This document shows positions 37,587 through 46,690 of a DNA stretch of 64,000 bases, piece after piece. The stretch's first letter is position 1, and every line of letters starts with the position of its first letter. The stretch covers positions 744,001 through 808,000 of the forward strand of contig JACOUT010000003.1 in the NCBI GenBank assembly GCA_016177705.1, read 5' to 3'. The notes under the pieces are model-generated. The model worked only from the letters and a program-made list of their open reading frames with translations. It was not told where the DNA came from and made no database searches. This DNA comes from Deltaproteobacteria bacterium. GTDB lineage: Bacteria > Myxococcota > UBA727 > VGSZ01. A program made the translations under genes and the position numbers.

Positions 37587-39323
37587 TCACGTGCCCCGGG
37601 CCCGCTTGGCGCCCGGGGACTTGCTGAGCCACGCGGTCAGGCCCTTCACTTCGGGGAAGGGCGGGCCCGGCTTGGCGAAGTAGTAGCCCTGCAACAGGGG
37701 CACCCCGAGGTCGGTGACGACGCGGCGCTCGTCGGCGGTCTCGATGCCCTCGGCGACCACCTGCAGATTCTCGCCGCGCGCGTACTCGAGCAGGTGTTTG
37801 ATCAAGCGCGCGGCGGCGCCGTCGCGTTGGATGCCGCGCACCAGCGCCATGTCGAGCTTGACGATGTCGGGCTTGAGCAGCGCCACCGAGTTCAGGCCGG
37901 CGTAGCCGGCGCCGAGGTCGTCGATGGCGACGCGGAACTTGGCGCTCTGCAACGACGAGATCAGGTCGCGCATGCGGTTGTAGTCGTGGATCTGGCTCGA
38001 CTCGGTGACCTCGAAGACGATGCGCTCGGCGTGCGCGCCGTAGTGCTCGAGCGCCTCCTCGACCAGCTCGTCGGCCAGCTCGAGGGGATGCAGGTTCAAG
38101 AACAGCACGCTGTCGCCCGGCAGGCGCAACAGCGGCTCGAGCGCCACGGGCCGCAGCGCGCGCCCGAGGTCGACGACGCGGCCGGCGTGCTCCGCGGTCT
38201 GAAAGAGCGAGCCCGGGTGTGGGAACGACGCGTGCTTCGGCCGGCACAGCGCCTCGAAGGCGAAGATGGCGCCGGTCTCGGCCGAGAGGATCGGCTGATA
38301 GACGAAGCCGGCCAGGCGGCGGTTGACCACCTCGTTGATGGCGAGCAGGCGCTCGATCTCGGCGCCGCTCTCGGTGGCGGGCAGCTCGTCGGGCGCGCCC
38401 AGGTCGCTTGAATAGGCGACCACGCGATTCCTCCCGATGCGCTTGGCGGCGTAGAGCGCGCGATCGGCGGCGGCGAGCAGCTGTGTCCGGTCGGCACCAT
38501 CCTCGGGGTAGCTGGCCACGCCCACCGACAAGGTGACGTCGGGCAGGCGCCGCTCCGAGCCGCGGTGTTGCATCGCCGCGCGAAGCGCCTCGCCGCGCGC
38601 GGCGGCGCCGGCGCGGTTGGTGTCGGGCAAGAGGATGGCGAATTCGTCGCCGCCATAGCGCGCCACCGCGTCCGACCGGCGACCGCTCGAGGCGAACAGC
38701 TCGGCGGCGGTGCGCAGGCAGTAGTCGCCCGCCTGGTGACCGTGCTTGTCGTTGATCTGCTTGAAGTGGTCGAGGTCGATGAGCAACAGCGAGCACGGGC
38801 TGCCGGTGCGCTGCGCGCGGCCGATCTCGCGCTCGAGCACCTCGTGCAGGTAGGCGTGGTTGAACAGCCCGGTCATCGGATCGCGCTGCACCAGGTCGCG
38901 CAGGTAGTGGTTCTTCTCCCGCAGCTCCATCACCATCTGAAAGACGTTGAGCTGCGCGTGCACGTGCGCGAGCAGCAGGTCCTTCGACGGCAAGGCCGGC
39001 AACACCTGCGAGACCCCCGCCTCGAGCGCGCGCACCACGAAGCGGTCGTCGGGCACGCGCGAGCACACCAGGATGACCGAGACGTGGCTCGTCTCCGGGT
39101 CGTTCTTGATCAGGCGACAGGCCTCGAGGCCGTCGGTGTCGGGCAGCTCGTGGCGCGCCACCACCACCCAGGGCTTGAAGGTCTGCGCCAACCAGGCCGC
39201 CGCACCGCCGCTCGCCGGCGACACCTCGACGCGGAAGCCCTCGCTCGTCAGGTGCTGCATCGCGGCCGCCGCGCTGTCGGCGTCGTTGTCGATGATCAGG
39301 ATGCGCGGCGCATGCTCGTCCAC
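37587..39323 (-). CDS. GGDEF-EAL protein with degenerate receiver domain
   Basis: A 578-residue c-di-GMP protein. I use GTG 39323 (MDEHAPRILIIDND), which gives a normal receiver N-terminus and avoids overlap with the divergent gene. The receiver (1-120) is degenerate: the phosphoacceptor position reads ARHELP, so Asp is replaced by Arg, and the conserved Lys is missing. The GGDEF domain (about 150-310) has an intact RYGGDEF (224-228). The EAL domain (about 330-570) keeps EALCRP (357-359 and on), NLHP, DDLGAGYAGL and VEGIET. Both cyclase and phosphodiesterase residues look complete, so it could make or break c-di-GMP; the receiver cannot be phosphorylated in the usual way. Confidence 0.92.
   Translation of the reverse strand: MDEHAPRILIIDNDADSAAAAMQHLTSEGFRVEVSPASGGAAAWLAQTFKPWVVVARHELPDTDGLEACRLIKNDPETSHVSVILVCSRVPDDRFVVRALEAGVSQVLPALPSKDLLLAHVHAQLNVFQMVMELREKNHYLRDLVQRDPMTGLFNHAYLHEVLEREIGRAQRTGSPCSLLLIDLDHFKQINDKHGHQAGDYCLRTAAELFASSGRRSDAVARYGGDEFAILLPDTNRAGAAARGEALRAAMQHRGSERRLPDVTLSVGVASYPEDGADRTQLLAAADRALYAAKRIGRNRVVAYSSDLGAPDELPATESGAEIERLLAINEVVNRRLAGFVYQPILSAETGAIFAFEALCRPKHASFPHPGSLFQTAEHAGRVVDLGRALRPVALEPLLRLPGDSVLFLNLHPLELADELVEEALEHYGAHAERIVFEVTESSQIHDYNRMRDLISSLQSAKFRVAIDDLGAGYAGLNSVALLKPDIVKLDMALVRGIQRDGAAARLIKHLLEYARGENLQVVAEGIETADERRVVTDLGVPLLQGYYFAKPGPPFPEVKGLTAWLSKSPGAKRARGT
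37594..37618 (+). terminator. Possible hairpin ending glnA
   Basis: CCCCGGGC and GCCCGGGG form an 8-base stem with a 9-base loop, 10 bases after the glnA stop. No T-run follows and it lies inside the 3' end of the convergent GGDEF-EAL gene, so this is weak. Confidence 0.3.
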
Positions 39324-39429
39324 CGCGCGAGGCTGAAAGAACTCCCGCGCGATCGCAACCCGGCGCCGGTCGCCGCTGACCGCACGGCCGGCGCGCGCCG
39401 GTCCGGTCGAGCGGCTAGGCTCGGGGTGC

Positions 39430-40050
39430 GTGCTCACCGCCGACGATCTCCATGCCATCTACGCCTTGCTCGACCAGGGGCAGACGCTCGACGACCAGGG
39501 GCGGGCCGTCGACTGCGGCGTGCGCTGCGACAAGTTCTGCTGCCGGCCGGGCAACACCACCAAGTACCTCTTGCCGGGCGAGCGTGCGTTCCTCGAGGAA
39601 GCGATGCGCGCGCGCGGCGACGCGCCGCTCGCCTTCAAGGACCTGTACTTCTTCGAGAGCCTCGACGAGCCGGCCGAGCGGGCCTGCGCCTGTGAGCCGT
39701 TGCGCGAGCTGCGGCCCTTCAACTGCCGCGTCTTTCCCTACTCACCCGCCCTCGAGGGGTACCGGGTGGTGGGGCTGAAGAAGAGCAAGCTCAAGTACCT
39801 CGCTCCCTGCTGGATCGAAGAGCCGGCGCCGCGTTGGCGCGAGGGTGCCGTCACCGCCTGGCAGCGCGTACTCGACGACGTCGACTGCCGCCTGCTGTTC
39901 TGCCGCCTGGGCGCCCTGTGGGAGTGGCACCAAGCGAGCGAGCGCGGCGAGCAGGCGGGCCATGCGCTCGGTGCGGTCGCCGGCATCGACGCCGCCGACG
40001 TCGAGGACACCTGGGCGCGGGTGGCGCGCTTCTTCTCGCGCACCGAGTGA
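39430..40050 (+). CDS. YkgJ-like cysteine-cluster protein
   Basis: A 206-residue cytoplasmic protein with a cysteine cluster: CGVRCDKFCC near residue 29, then CAC and RPFNCRVFPYSP near 85-105, and later CWIEE, DCRLLFCRL. The C-x3-C-x2-CC arrangement followed by a P-x-x-C-x-x-(F/Y)-P element is the hallmark of the YkgJ (UPF0153) zinc- or iron-chelating family, with function unknown. GTG start at 39430. The divergent neighbour is the GGDEF-EAL gene. Confidence 0.75.
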   Translation: MLTADDLHAIYALLDQGQTLDDQGRAVDCGVRCDKFCCRPGNTTKYLLPGERAFLEEAMRARGDAPLAFKDLYFFESLDEPAERACACEPLRELRPFNCRVFPYSPALEGYRVVGLKKSKLKYLAPCWIEEPAPRWREGAVTAWQRVLDDVDCRLLFCRLGALWEWHQASERGEQAGHALGAVAGIDAADVEDTWARVARFFSRTE

Positions 40051-40107
40051 CGCGTCTGCTTGATGCTGGCGGTTGACGCTGGCGACGTCGATCGGCACGG
40101 TCCGGGC

Positions 40108-40743
40108 GTGACCGAGGCGACCAAGCCGAGCCCGCTGTTGGCCGCGCTGTGCGGCCTGCTCGCGCCCGGCGCGGGGCTCTGCTACGCGGGCCGCTGGCGG
40201 CTGGCGCTCGGCGTCGCCGCTGCCTACCTCGGCGCCGCCGTGGTCGTGCCGCTGGTGGTGGTCGAGCGCGGCCTCGACGCCTCGCGCCTGCCCGACCTAA
40301 TCAAAGCCGCCGCGCTCGCCGTCTGGGTGCCGGCGCTGGTCTTCGGCGTGCTCGCTGCCGTGGTGGCGCCGCCCACGCCGGGGCGCCGCCCGGCCTGGCG
40401 CCACCCCTGGTGGTTGTTCGGCTTCGTGCTGGTCACACACGCTGGCGCCTCACTGGCGGCGCGCCAGGTTAGGGCGCGCGTCGTCACGGTGGTGGCCGTG
40501 ACGCAACAGTTGCCGCGCCTGCAGCTCGACCCGCCGGCGGCCTTCGTGGTGGTGCGCCGCGGCTTCGATCCGAGCACGCTGGCCCCGGGCGAGCTGGTCG
40601 TGGTGACGCGCGAGGGCACGGAGCAGCTAGCCCGGGTCGAGTCCGTCGACGGCGTGCAGCTCGCGCTCGACCTCGGCGCCGGCCCGCTGCTCCAGGCGGC
40701 GCGCGAGCAGGTGATCGGGCGTGCCGTGCCAGCGCGGCGCTGA
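40108..40743 (+). CDS. Membrane protein with possible S26-like C-terminal domain
   Basis: A 211-residue protein with about four membrane helices in the first 125 residues (LLAALCGLLAPGAGLCYAGR; AAAYLGAAVVVPLVVV; AAALAVWVPALVFGVLAAVV; a fourth near HPWWLFGFVLV). The C-terminal part (LAPGELVVVTREGTEQLARV) faintly recalls the beta fold of signal peptidase I (S26) but lacks a visible Ser/Lys pair. The GTG at 40108 is chosen; a TTG about 16 codons earlier is possible. Function unknown. Confidence 0.65.
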   Translation: MTEATKPSPLLAALCGLLAPGAGLCYAGRWRLALGVAAAYLGAAVVVPLVVVERGLDASRLPDLIKAAALAVWVPALVFGVLAAVVAPPTPGRRPAWRHPWWLFGFVLVTHAGASLAARQVRARVVTVVAVTQQLPRLQLDPPAAFVVVRRGFDPSTLAPGELVVVTREGTEQLARVESVDGVQLALDLGAGPLLQAAREQVIGRAVPARR

Positions 40744-40797
40744 GGTAGAGTGGGCGCCGGACCGGGTGGTGGACTACGAGTGGGGGGCCGACGGGCG

Positions 40798-41187
40798 ATG
40801 AGCACGGACGAACGAGAGCGCGGGACGCGCGCTGCGCAGACGACCGGTCGAATCGGTGGCCTCGCCGTCATGGCCATGCTGGTGGTCGGGTGCGCCACGC
40901 CGGTCGCGGCGATTAAAGACCAGGTCCGCAACCAGGCCACCGGCGATTTGGTGTGTGACCACGCCAGCCTGCACATCGTGCAGCTTCGCCCGCTCAAGAA
41001 GGTGCAGGGCCAAAAGCAGACCATCGAGCGCGGCTCGTTTTCGGCCAAGGGCTGCGGCGGCTACGCGACCTACGCGGTCGAGTGCATCCGCGGCGTCTGC
41101 GTGGTGCAGCGCGAGGTCGACGAGACGCTCGACGTCAACAAGCCGAAGAAGCCGGCCGCCACCGACGGTGATCCGGGGGCTCCATGA
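40798..41187 (+). CDS. Small lipoprotein, first of a tandem paralogous pair
   Basis: A 129-residue protein with signal peptide and lipobox LVVGC. The mature part contains DLVCDHASLHIVQL and SAKGCGGYATYAVECIRGVC, a pattern shared with the next gene (DLAC..., SGCGERADYVVDC...). No named family is recognised. ATG 40798 is the start. Its stop overlaps the next ATG (ATGA), so the paralogues are co-translated. Confidence 0.75.
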   Translation: MSTDERERGTRAAQTTGRIGGLAVMAMLVVGCATPVAAIKDQVRNQATGDLVCDHASLHIVQLRPLKKVQGQKQTIERGSFSAKGCGGYATYAVECIRGVCVVQREVDETLDVNKPKKPAATDGDPGAP

Positions 41188-41513
41188 GAGGCGCCGCTGC
41201 GCTGCTGCTGCTCGCCTGCTCGTGCGCCACCGTCGCCGGCGCGAGCGTGGGCGCGCACCGGGCGATTATGGCCAAGGCGGTCTTCGACCTCGCTTGCTCG
41301 AAGCACGAGATCCGCTTGACGCGCTTGCCGCACGAGCGCGTGCTGATCGACGTCGCCACCGGCATGCCGGTGACGCGCGCGGCCTACGAGGCGAGCGGCT
41401 GTGGCGAGCGCGCCGACTACGTCGTTGACTGCACCGGCACCGACGGTGAGCAGAGCTGTACGGCGGCGCTCACGCACGACGTTGCGGCCGCCTTTCCTCC
41501 CACCGCCCGCTGA
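41184..41513 (+). CDS. Small lipoprotein, second of a tandem paralogous pair
   Basis: A 109-residue protein, signal peptide ending ACSCATVAG with a likely lipid cysteine near residue 12. The body (FDLACSKHEIRLTRLPHERV, EASGCGERADYVVDC) aligns with the preceding lipoprotein over about 60 residues, including four cysteines that could pair. A gene duplication in place is the simplest reading. Role unknown. Confidence 0.72.
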   Translation: MRGAAALLLLACSCATVAGASVGAHRAIMAKAVFDLACSKHEIRLTRLPHERVLIDVATGMPVTRAAYEASGCGERADYVVDCTGTDGEQSCTAALTHDVAAAFPPTAR

Positions 41514-41539
41514 GCCGACCCCGATTCCCTGGAGCACCC

Positions 41540-42085
41540 GTGACGCCGCAGCGCAAGCGCATCCTGGCGACCGCGATGGTGATCGTGCTCGCCACGCCCG
41601 CCATCCTGATCGCGCTCACCGTGCTGCGTCGCACCGGCGACCAGCGTCGCGCCGCCGCGCCCGCCGGCGAGACGGTGGTGTTCGTCGGCGCCGCCGGCTG
41701 GAGCAAGGCGGACGGCCCCTGCACCGAGGTGCGGCCCGAGGACGGCTGCGTCTCCGAGTGGCGCCACGATGGCGGACAGGTGGCGCGCGTGTTCGCCGTG
41801 GCGGTGCCAGACCGGGCGGCGCTCGACGGCTTCGTCAAGCGGCTCGAGGAGACCGTGACCAAGAACGGCGGCGTGGTCGAGCGCATCGCGCAGGGGGAGC
41901 TGTCGGTGGTGCGCTTCCTCCAAGCGGCGCCGGGCGACCTCGCCACCATCAACTACGCCTTGCCCGGCCGCGACGCGCGCGCGCTGCACCTGGTGACCTC
42001 GGTGGTGCCGTTCGCCGAGCAGCAGGGCGCCGATCAACGGCTGCGCGGGCTGCTCGATCACGCCTCGTGGAGCCCAGCGCGCTGA
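41540..42085 (+). CDS. Hypothetical single-helix membrane protein
   Basis: A 181-residue protein with one N-terminal membrane helix (ILATAMVIVLATPAILIAL) and a soluble outer part with one cysteine pair (CTEVRPEDGC). GTG start with GGAG five bases upstream. It follows the paralogous lipoproteins by 26 bp and may belong to the same transcript. No domain recognised. Confidence 0.7.
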   Translation: MTPQRKRILATAMVIVLATPAILIALTVLRRTGDQRRAAAPAGETVVFVGAAGWSKADGPCTEVRPEDGCVSEWRHDGGQVARVFAVAVPDRAALDGFVKRLEETVTKNGGVVERIAQGELSVVRFLQAAPGDLATINYALPGRDARALHLVTSVVPFAEQQGADQRLRGLLDHASWSPAR

Positions 42086-42104
42086 TCGCGCTCGCCGATC
42101 GTGC

Positions 42105-43544
42105 CTACAGCGTCGCGATCAAGGTCTCATAGGTGCCGGCGATCTGCTGCGCCAGGATCAACACCTCGCCGACGTCCGGTGAGACGTGACGGTCGTGGCC
42201 CTCGTCGACCACCAGCAGGTTGACCGGCCGGCCACGCACCAGGATGGGGATGACCGCCAGGCTCTTGGGGATCTTCCTGCCGGTCGCCTTCACCCAGACG
42301 CCGTGCGCCGGCAGCTTGGTGAGCGGACCGAGGTAGTAAGAGCGAGAGTCGGCCACCAGCGAGAACACGCTGCGCGCGTTCCGCTCCAGCACGAGCCCGC
42401 GCAGCCGCTCGGTCTCGAAGCCCTCGCCCAGGCCCATCCAGCCGACGAAGCGGTCGGGGTAGACCGACAGCAAGCACGCGCGCGCGAAGCGGCTGCGCGC
42501 CGCGCGAAGCACCACGCGCGCGATGGCGGTGCGGTCGGCGGCGGCGGAGAGCAGCCGGCTCGCCTCGGCGAACGACAGCGGGCTGTCGTCGATGATGTCG
42601 CCGACGTCGATGGCGAAGTCGAGCGTCGGCTGCCGGCGCACACTCGGCTGCGTGACATCGGTCTCCACCAGCTCGACCAGCGGGTAGGCGCTCTCCTCGG
42701 ACTGCGGCAGCCGCGGCAACGCCAGCATCGGGTTGGTGTTCTCGATGACGTCGCGCCACTCGCCTTCCTCGGCGCCGGTCTTAGGCGGCGCCAGGAACGA
42801 GTCGTCGGCCCCCTTGGCGAAGGCGGCCGGGCGCGCCGGCGTCGTGGGCACGAAGGCCGGCTTGAGCTCGGGCACGGGTGCGACGTTGGGCGGCGGCGGC
42901 GCCGACCTGGGCGCCTCCGCCGGCACCTCTGCCGACACCACGGGCAGCGGGATGCTGTGCAGCGAGCCGTCGTGCAGGCCGGCGTAGAGCGACTGGAAGT
43001 CCTCCTCGCTCGTCAGCTCGGGGCTGTCCTTGGCGGGGCTGGTCTGCTCATCGGTGGCGCGGCGTGGGCGCAGCGCCTCGCCGTCGAGCGGCACGGGGCG
43101 CAGGCTCGGGCGCAGGCCGTAGTGCGTCTCGAGGAGCTGCCACATGCGCGCCTCGCACACCAGGATGGGCATGACGCCGAGGCCAGTGGCGAAGCGCACG
43201 TCGTCGATGGCGAAGGCGTCGAGCGGGTCGCGCATCAACAGGAACACTTTGCGGTCCTGCACGTGATGCGGCACCACGAAGCGCCGTTCGGCGATGGTCT
43301 TCGGCAGCAACGCGATGGCGGCCGGGTCGACCTTGAGCACCTTGCCGTGGCCCGAGTGGACGCCGAGCTGGTGGCCGAGCGCCTGCGCCAGCGTGCGCTC
43401 GTCGATGGCACCGACCGCGAGCAGGTTGGTGCCCAGCCGATCGCCGAACACCACGCGCTGCTCCCACGCCTCGCGCAGCCGCTCGCGCGAGCAGATGCCG
43501 CGCGACAAGAGCAGCTCCCCCAGGCGTAGGCGACGCTCCGACAT
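42105..43544 (-). CDS. GspE/MshE N-terminal domain protein with C-terminal GAF-like domain
   Basis: A 479-residue soluble protein. Residues about 1-150 match the N-terminal domain of type II secretion/pilus ATPases (RLRLGELLLSRGICSRERLREA, LAQALGHQLGVH, VDPAAIALLPKTIAERRFVVP), a module that in MshE binds c-di-GMP. There is no ATPase domain. A Pro-rich linker (about 180-310) leads to a GAF-like domain (about 325-475). It may be a regulator using the secretion-type module as a ligand sensor; the GGDEF-EAL gene nearby makes c-di-GMP attractive but unproven. Confidence 0.82.
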   Translation of the reverse strand: MSERRLRLGELLLSRGICSRERLREAWEQRVVFGDRLGTNLLAVGAIDERTLAQALGHQLGVHSGHGKVLKVDPAAIALLPKTIAERRFVVPHHVQDRKVFLLMRDPLDAFAIDDVRFATGLGVMPILVCEARMWQLLETHYGLRPSLRPVPLDGEALRPRRATDEQTSPAKDSPELTSEEDFQSLYAGLHDGSLHSIPLPVVSAEVPAEAPRSAPPPPNVAPVPELKPAFVPTTPARPAAFAKGADDSFLAPPKTGAEEGEWRDVIENTNPMLALPRLPQSEESAYPLVELVETDVTQPSVRRQPTLDFAIDVGDIIDDSPLSFAEASRLLSAAADRTAIARVVLRAARSRFARACLLSVYPDRFVGWMGLGEGFETERLRGLVLERNARSVFSLVADSRSYYLGPLTKLPAHGVWVKATGRKIPKSLAVIPILVRGRPVNLLVVDEGHDRHVSPDVGEVLILAQQIAGTYETLIATL

Positions 43545-43589
43545 GCGGCAACCCTAGCAAGAAGCGCACGCGAAACCGCTAGGCATCGG

Positions 43590-43640
43590 CCACCAAAACG
43601 AAGAAGCCACGACCCGGTGCTGCCGCACCGTGCCGTGGCT
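43590..43640 (-). terminator. Rho-independent terminator
   Basis: Reading leftward after the lipoprotein gene ending at 43667, an imperfect hairpin (outer arms AGCCACG 43605-43611 and CGTGGCT 43634-43640; inner GGTGC/GCACC) is followed by TTCTTCGTTTTGG, a T-rich run. This is the best terminator seen in the window. Confidence 0.7.
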
Positions 43641-43666
43641 CCTCACGCGCAATCGACGTGCGCGCG

Positions 43667-44380
43667 TCAGTGGCCGTTGTAGTCGCCGAACACGTAGTCG
43701 GCGGCGTACCAATCGGGCTGCCGCTCGACGTGTTCGGCGATACGTGTGGCGCGCGTCGTGCCGGTCTTGACGTCGATGGCCTCGAGGTGGAGCACCAGAC
43801 GGATGCCGTCCGACATGTTCGGCTGCGCGTCGGCGACCAGGCCGATGAGCGCGCCGACGATAAAGCGCAGGCCGAGGATGATGTAGCCGGGCTGACGCGT
43901 GTTCAGGCGCATCAGGCGGTAGGTGACGATGACATCGGCCGGCTGGATCTTGCCGTCGCGCGCCAGGCTGTCGGCGCGCGCCGCCAGCTTGGCGCTCTCG
44001 GTGTACTCGACGTAGAGCGAGCGCATCATGTCGTCGTCGCGCGCCACCACCTCGGAGACGCCCTTGCTGCGCAGCACGTCGATGATGGCGTCATAGGTGA
44101 GCGCGTCCACCGACGAGTCGGCGTTGGTGCCGCCGTTCTTGTTGACCACCCACACGCGCTCGGTAGGCGCGATCTTCAGGTCCTTGATCGGGTCCGGCAT
44201 CATCGAGCGGACGCCCTTGGCGTAGAGGAGCTGGATCTCCTCGCCCGCCGGCGACGGCTCGCCGCCGGTGATGCCCGGGATCGGGATGGGGATCATGTTG
44301 AGCAGCGCGGCGGGCGAGCAGCCGGCCACGGCGGCGACGATCAGGGACAAGACGGCGGCGGCGGAGAAGCGGCGAAGCAT
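43667..44380 (-). CDS. Hypothetical lipoprotein
   Basis: A 237-residue protein starting at ATG 44380 (GAGGAA six bases upstream). Signal peptide with lipobox AVAGC near residue 21. The mature part is alpha/beta with IIDVLRSKGVSEVVARDDDM and DVIVTYRLMRLNTRQPG, and a hydrophobic stretch YIILGLRFIVGALIGLVAD. The style (strand, then variable helix, then lipid) recalls CsgG/FlgO-like periplasmic proteins, but weakly. It follows another secreted protein gene by 85 bp, likely one operon, and ends at a clear terminator. Confidence 0.75.
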   Translation of the reverse strand: MLRRFSAAAVLSLIVAAVAGCSPAALLNMIPIPIPGITGGEPSPAGEEIQLLYAKGVRSMMPDPIKDLKIAPTERVWVVNKNGGTNADSSVDALTYDAIIDVLRSKGVSEVVARDDDMMRSLYVEYTESAKLAARADSLARDGKIQPADVIVTYRLMRLNTRQPGYIILGLRFIVGALIGLVADAQPNMSDGIRLVLHLEAIDVKTGTTRATRIAEHVERQPDWYAADYVFGDYNGH

Positions 44381-44465
44381 TGCAGTTCCTCGGGGTCGCA
44401 GAATGGGGAGTCGCGTAGTGCGAGTCGCGGGACGGGGACGGACGAGCGGTCGAAGCGGTGGCGGG

Positions 44466-45257
44466 TCAGCCGCCGGTGGGGATGCGCGGTAGCTGCGGGA
44501 TGTCGAAGGGCAGCACGTCGTTGAGCGTGTTCTGCGCGATGGCGATGAAGTTGTTGGCGGTGGCGATGGGATCGATGGGCGCGCCGGGCACCACCGCCGC
44601 CTGCGCGCGCGCGAGCGGTGCGATCTCGAACAGCACGCGCGTGGGCAACAGCCAGATGCCGCCCTGGCGCACCAGGTCGACCGAGTCGAACTTGGTGGTC
44701 TCGACCGCGCCATTGCTCTTGCTGGTGACGTCGAAGTCGACGCGAAACACCTCGCCGCCGAGCGGCTGCACGCGGCGCAGGTTGACCGCCAGATCCTCGA
44801 AGCGCGGCATGGTGGTCAAGAGCGGCTCGAGCTGCTCGGGGCGAAACACCACCGAGCGCTGCCGCAGATGATTGACCTCGGCGTCGGGCAACGCGGCGTG
44901 ACCGCGGCGCTGGCGATCGACGACATCCTGGCGACGCTTCAGCTCGTTCCTGACGTCGCCGCGCTGCCAGTCCCAGTCGCCCACTTGATTGGGGATCGAG
45001 TCTTCGTGCACGCCCCGGTAGTCGGTGGGGCGCGCGAGCAGCGGCAGGTAGCAGTTGAAGATCACCTGCCGCACGGTGGACTGCAGCTCCATCTCTTCCT
45101 GCCAGGTGAGCATGGGCAGCTCCTGGAAGGGCTCCTCGGGGCGGATGCCGCCCGCGGGCGCGTCCTGGGCGGCGCCGGGCGCAGCGCACAGCACGCCAAC
45201 GGCAACGACGGCGGCCGTGGTGAGAGAGCGACCGGCAAAGCCTGCGAGTCTCCGCAT
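44466..45257 (-). CDS. Hypothetical secreted protein
   Basis: A 263-residue protein with signal peptide (AAVVAVGVLCAAPGAAQ), GAGGAG five bases before ATG 45257. The mature part includes EEMELQSTVRQVIFNCYLPL and repeated beta strands with VFRVDFDVTSKSNG. No family recognised. It is probably cotranscribed with the downstream lipoprotein gene. Confidence 0.72.
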   Translation of the reverse strand: MRRLAGFAGRSLTTAAVVAVGVLCAAPGAAQDAPAGGIRPEEPFQELPMLTWQEEMELQSTVRQVIFNCYLPLLARPTDYRGVHEDSIPNQVGDWDWQRGDVRNELKRRQDVVDRQRRGHAALPDAEVNHLRQRSVVFRPEQLEPLLTTMPRFEDLAVNLRRVQPLGGEVFRVDFDVTSKSNGAVETTKFDSVDLVRQGGIWLLPTRVLFEIAPLARAQAAVVPGAPIDPIATANNFIAIAQNTLNDVLPFDIPQLPRIPTGG

Positions 45258-45356
45258 GCGGACTCCTCGTGCGGCCGCAGAGCTGCGGTCGCGGACGGCC
45301 GCCTATGCCACACTTCCGGCGCGAGCAGAAGCGAGAAGTGCCGACAGTGGTAGGCT

Positions 45357-46682
45357 GTGGTGGTGCGCTTCGTCGACGTGGTTCTCGTAGTGCTGCGCGC
45401 AGGTGTGATCGCGATCGCAGCGGCGTGCGCGATCGCCTCCTGCGTGATCCCGCCGGCTGGCTTGTTCTGTCGCGCGGACGCCGACTGCCCCGATGCCACA
45501 CGCTGCTACGACGGCATCTGCGACCTCGACGGCGACGGCCCCAACGAAGGTGAAGGCGAGGGCGAAGGTGAGGGCGAGGGTGAGGGTGAGGGTGAAGGTG
45601 AGGGCGAAGGCGAGGGCGAGGGTGAAGGTGAGGGCGAAGGCGAGGGAGAGGGCGAGGGCGACCCGGCGATCACGATCGCGCCGGGCGCGCGCACGTACTT
45701 TCACGCTACCCGCGTCGTCACCCTGACGGTGCTGCGCGCCGCCGGCGTCGGTACCGTCACGGTCGACGCGGCCTTCGGTGTCGATGTGACGGTGGGGCAA
45801 CGGACGCCGGTGAGCGGTGGCGCCAGCTTCGCGTTGACGGTGGCGCCCATCTCCGACTTCGTCGGCATGGTCGAGCTCGAGGTCAGCAACGACGGCGTCC
45901 TCGTCGGCACGTTGCCGTTAACGGTCGAGCTGCCGCAGCCGGACTGCTGGCGCGTGCACGCGCGCTTCCCCGGCTTTGGCGACGGCACCTACTGGCTCGC
46001 CGGCAGGGGCAGCTACCCGGCCCACTGCGACATGGGTCGTGGCGGCTTCACGCTCGTGCTGCGCGCGGCGGCCGGCAACTCCGCCATGTTCGACTATGCC
46101 GACGGGCAGTGGGACCAGCTCGACACCACCGGCACCATCGGCGTCACCGATCCGACCGACGCGAGCGACGCGCGCTTCGAGAGCTACTTCGCGTCACCGG
46201 CGCGTGAGGCGATCGTCATGCTGGTCGACGGCGCGCCCTTGTACTCGCCCATCGTCAGCCACACGCGCACCTTCCCGAGCATGTTCGACCTGCTGCAAGA
46301 AGACGGCTACACGGACGGCGATGCCGTCGCCGCGGACTGGCTCACGCTGTTTTCGTTCGCGTCGTCCGAGAGCGCGTGCCGACGCGTGGGCTTCAACCTC
46401 GGCAACGACGAGCGCGTCCACGTCGGCCTGATTGGCGACAACAACGGCAACTGCGACAGCAACGAGTCGTTCCTCGGCTTCGGCGGCGAGGAGGGCGCGT
46501 GCTCGGTGGGCAACCGCGATGGCAGCGCCAACGAGCCACGCCCCGGCGCACTGCTGGTGCGCGCGCGCGATCTCTCGGACCTTGGCAGTCGGCCGAGCTG
46601 CGCGGCGTTTTCGGCCGAGGGCTGGAGCTTCCCGGCGCCGACCATGGTCGTCGTCGACGGCGTGCCGGACACCTGCCCGTAG
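45357..46682 (+). CDS. Gly-Glu stalk lipoprotein with fibrinogen-like head
   Basis: A 441-residue lipoprotein (GTG start; two further GTG codons follow at once). Signal peptide ends AIASC, then the four-cysteine unit C-R-A-D-A-D-C-P, C, C, then about 19 Gly-Glu pairs. Residues about 105-190 look like an Ig-like beta sandwich. The head (195-441) opens with a fibrinogen/COLFI-like pattern: DCWRVHARFPGFGDGTYWLA, YPAHCDMGRGGFTLVL, with later GFNLGNDERVHVGLIGDNN and FLGFGGEEGAC. In bacteria such heads are thought to bind sugars or proteins. Its partner at 57941 has the same plan. Confidence 0.86.
   Translation: MVVRFVDVVLVVLRAGVIAIAAACAIASCVIPPAGLFCRADADCPDATRCYDGICDLDGDGPNEGEGEGEGEGEGEGEGEGEGEGEGEGEGEGEGEGEGEGDPAITIAPGARTYFHATRVVTLTVLRAAGVGTVTVDAAFGVDVTVGQRTPVSGGASFALTVAPISDFVGMVELEVSNDGVLVGTLPLTVELPQPDCWRVHARFPGFGDGTYWLAGRGSYPAHCDMGRGGFTLVLRAAAGNSAMFDYADGQWDQLDTTGTIGVTDPTDASDARFESYFASPAREAIVMLVDGAPLYSPIVSHTRTFPSMFDLLQEDGYTDGDAVAADWLTLFSFASSESACRRVGFNLGNDERVHVGLIGDNNGNCDSNESFLGFGGEEGACSVGNRDGSANEPRPGALLVRARDLSDLGSRPSCAAFSAEGWSFPAPTMVVVDGVPDTCP
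45546..45662 (+). repeat. Hexanucleotide Gly-Glu tract
   Basis: About 19 six-base units encode the stalk of the fibrinogen-like lipoprotein. Confidence 0.95.
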
Positions 46683-46690
46683 CGCTCGCG

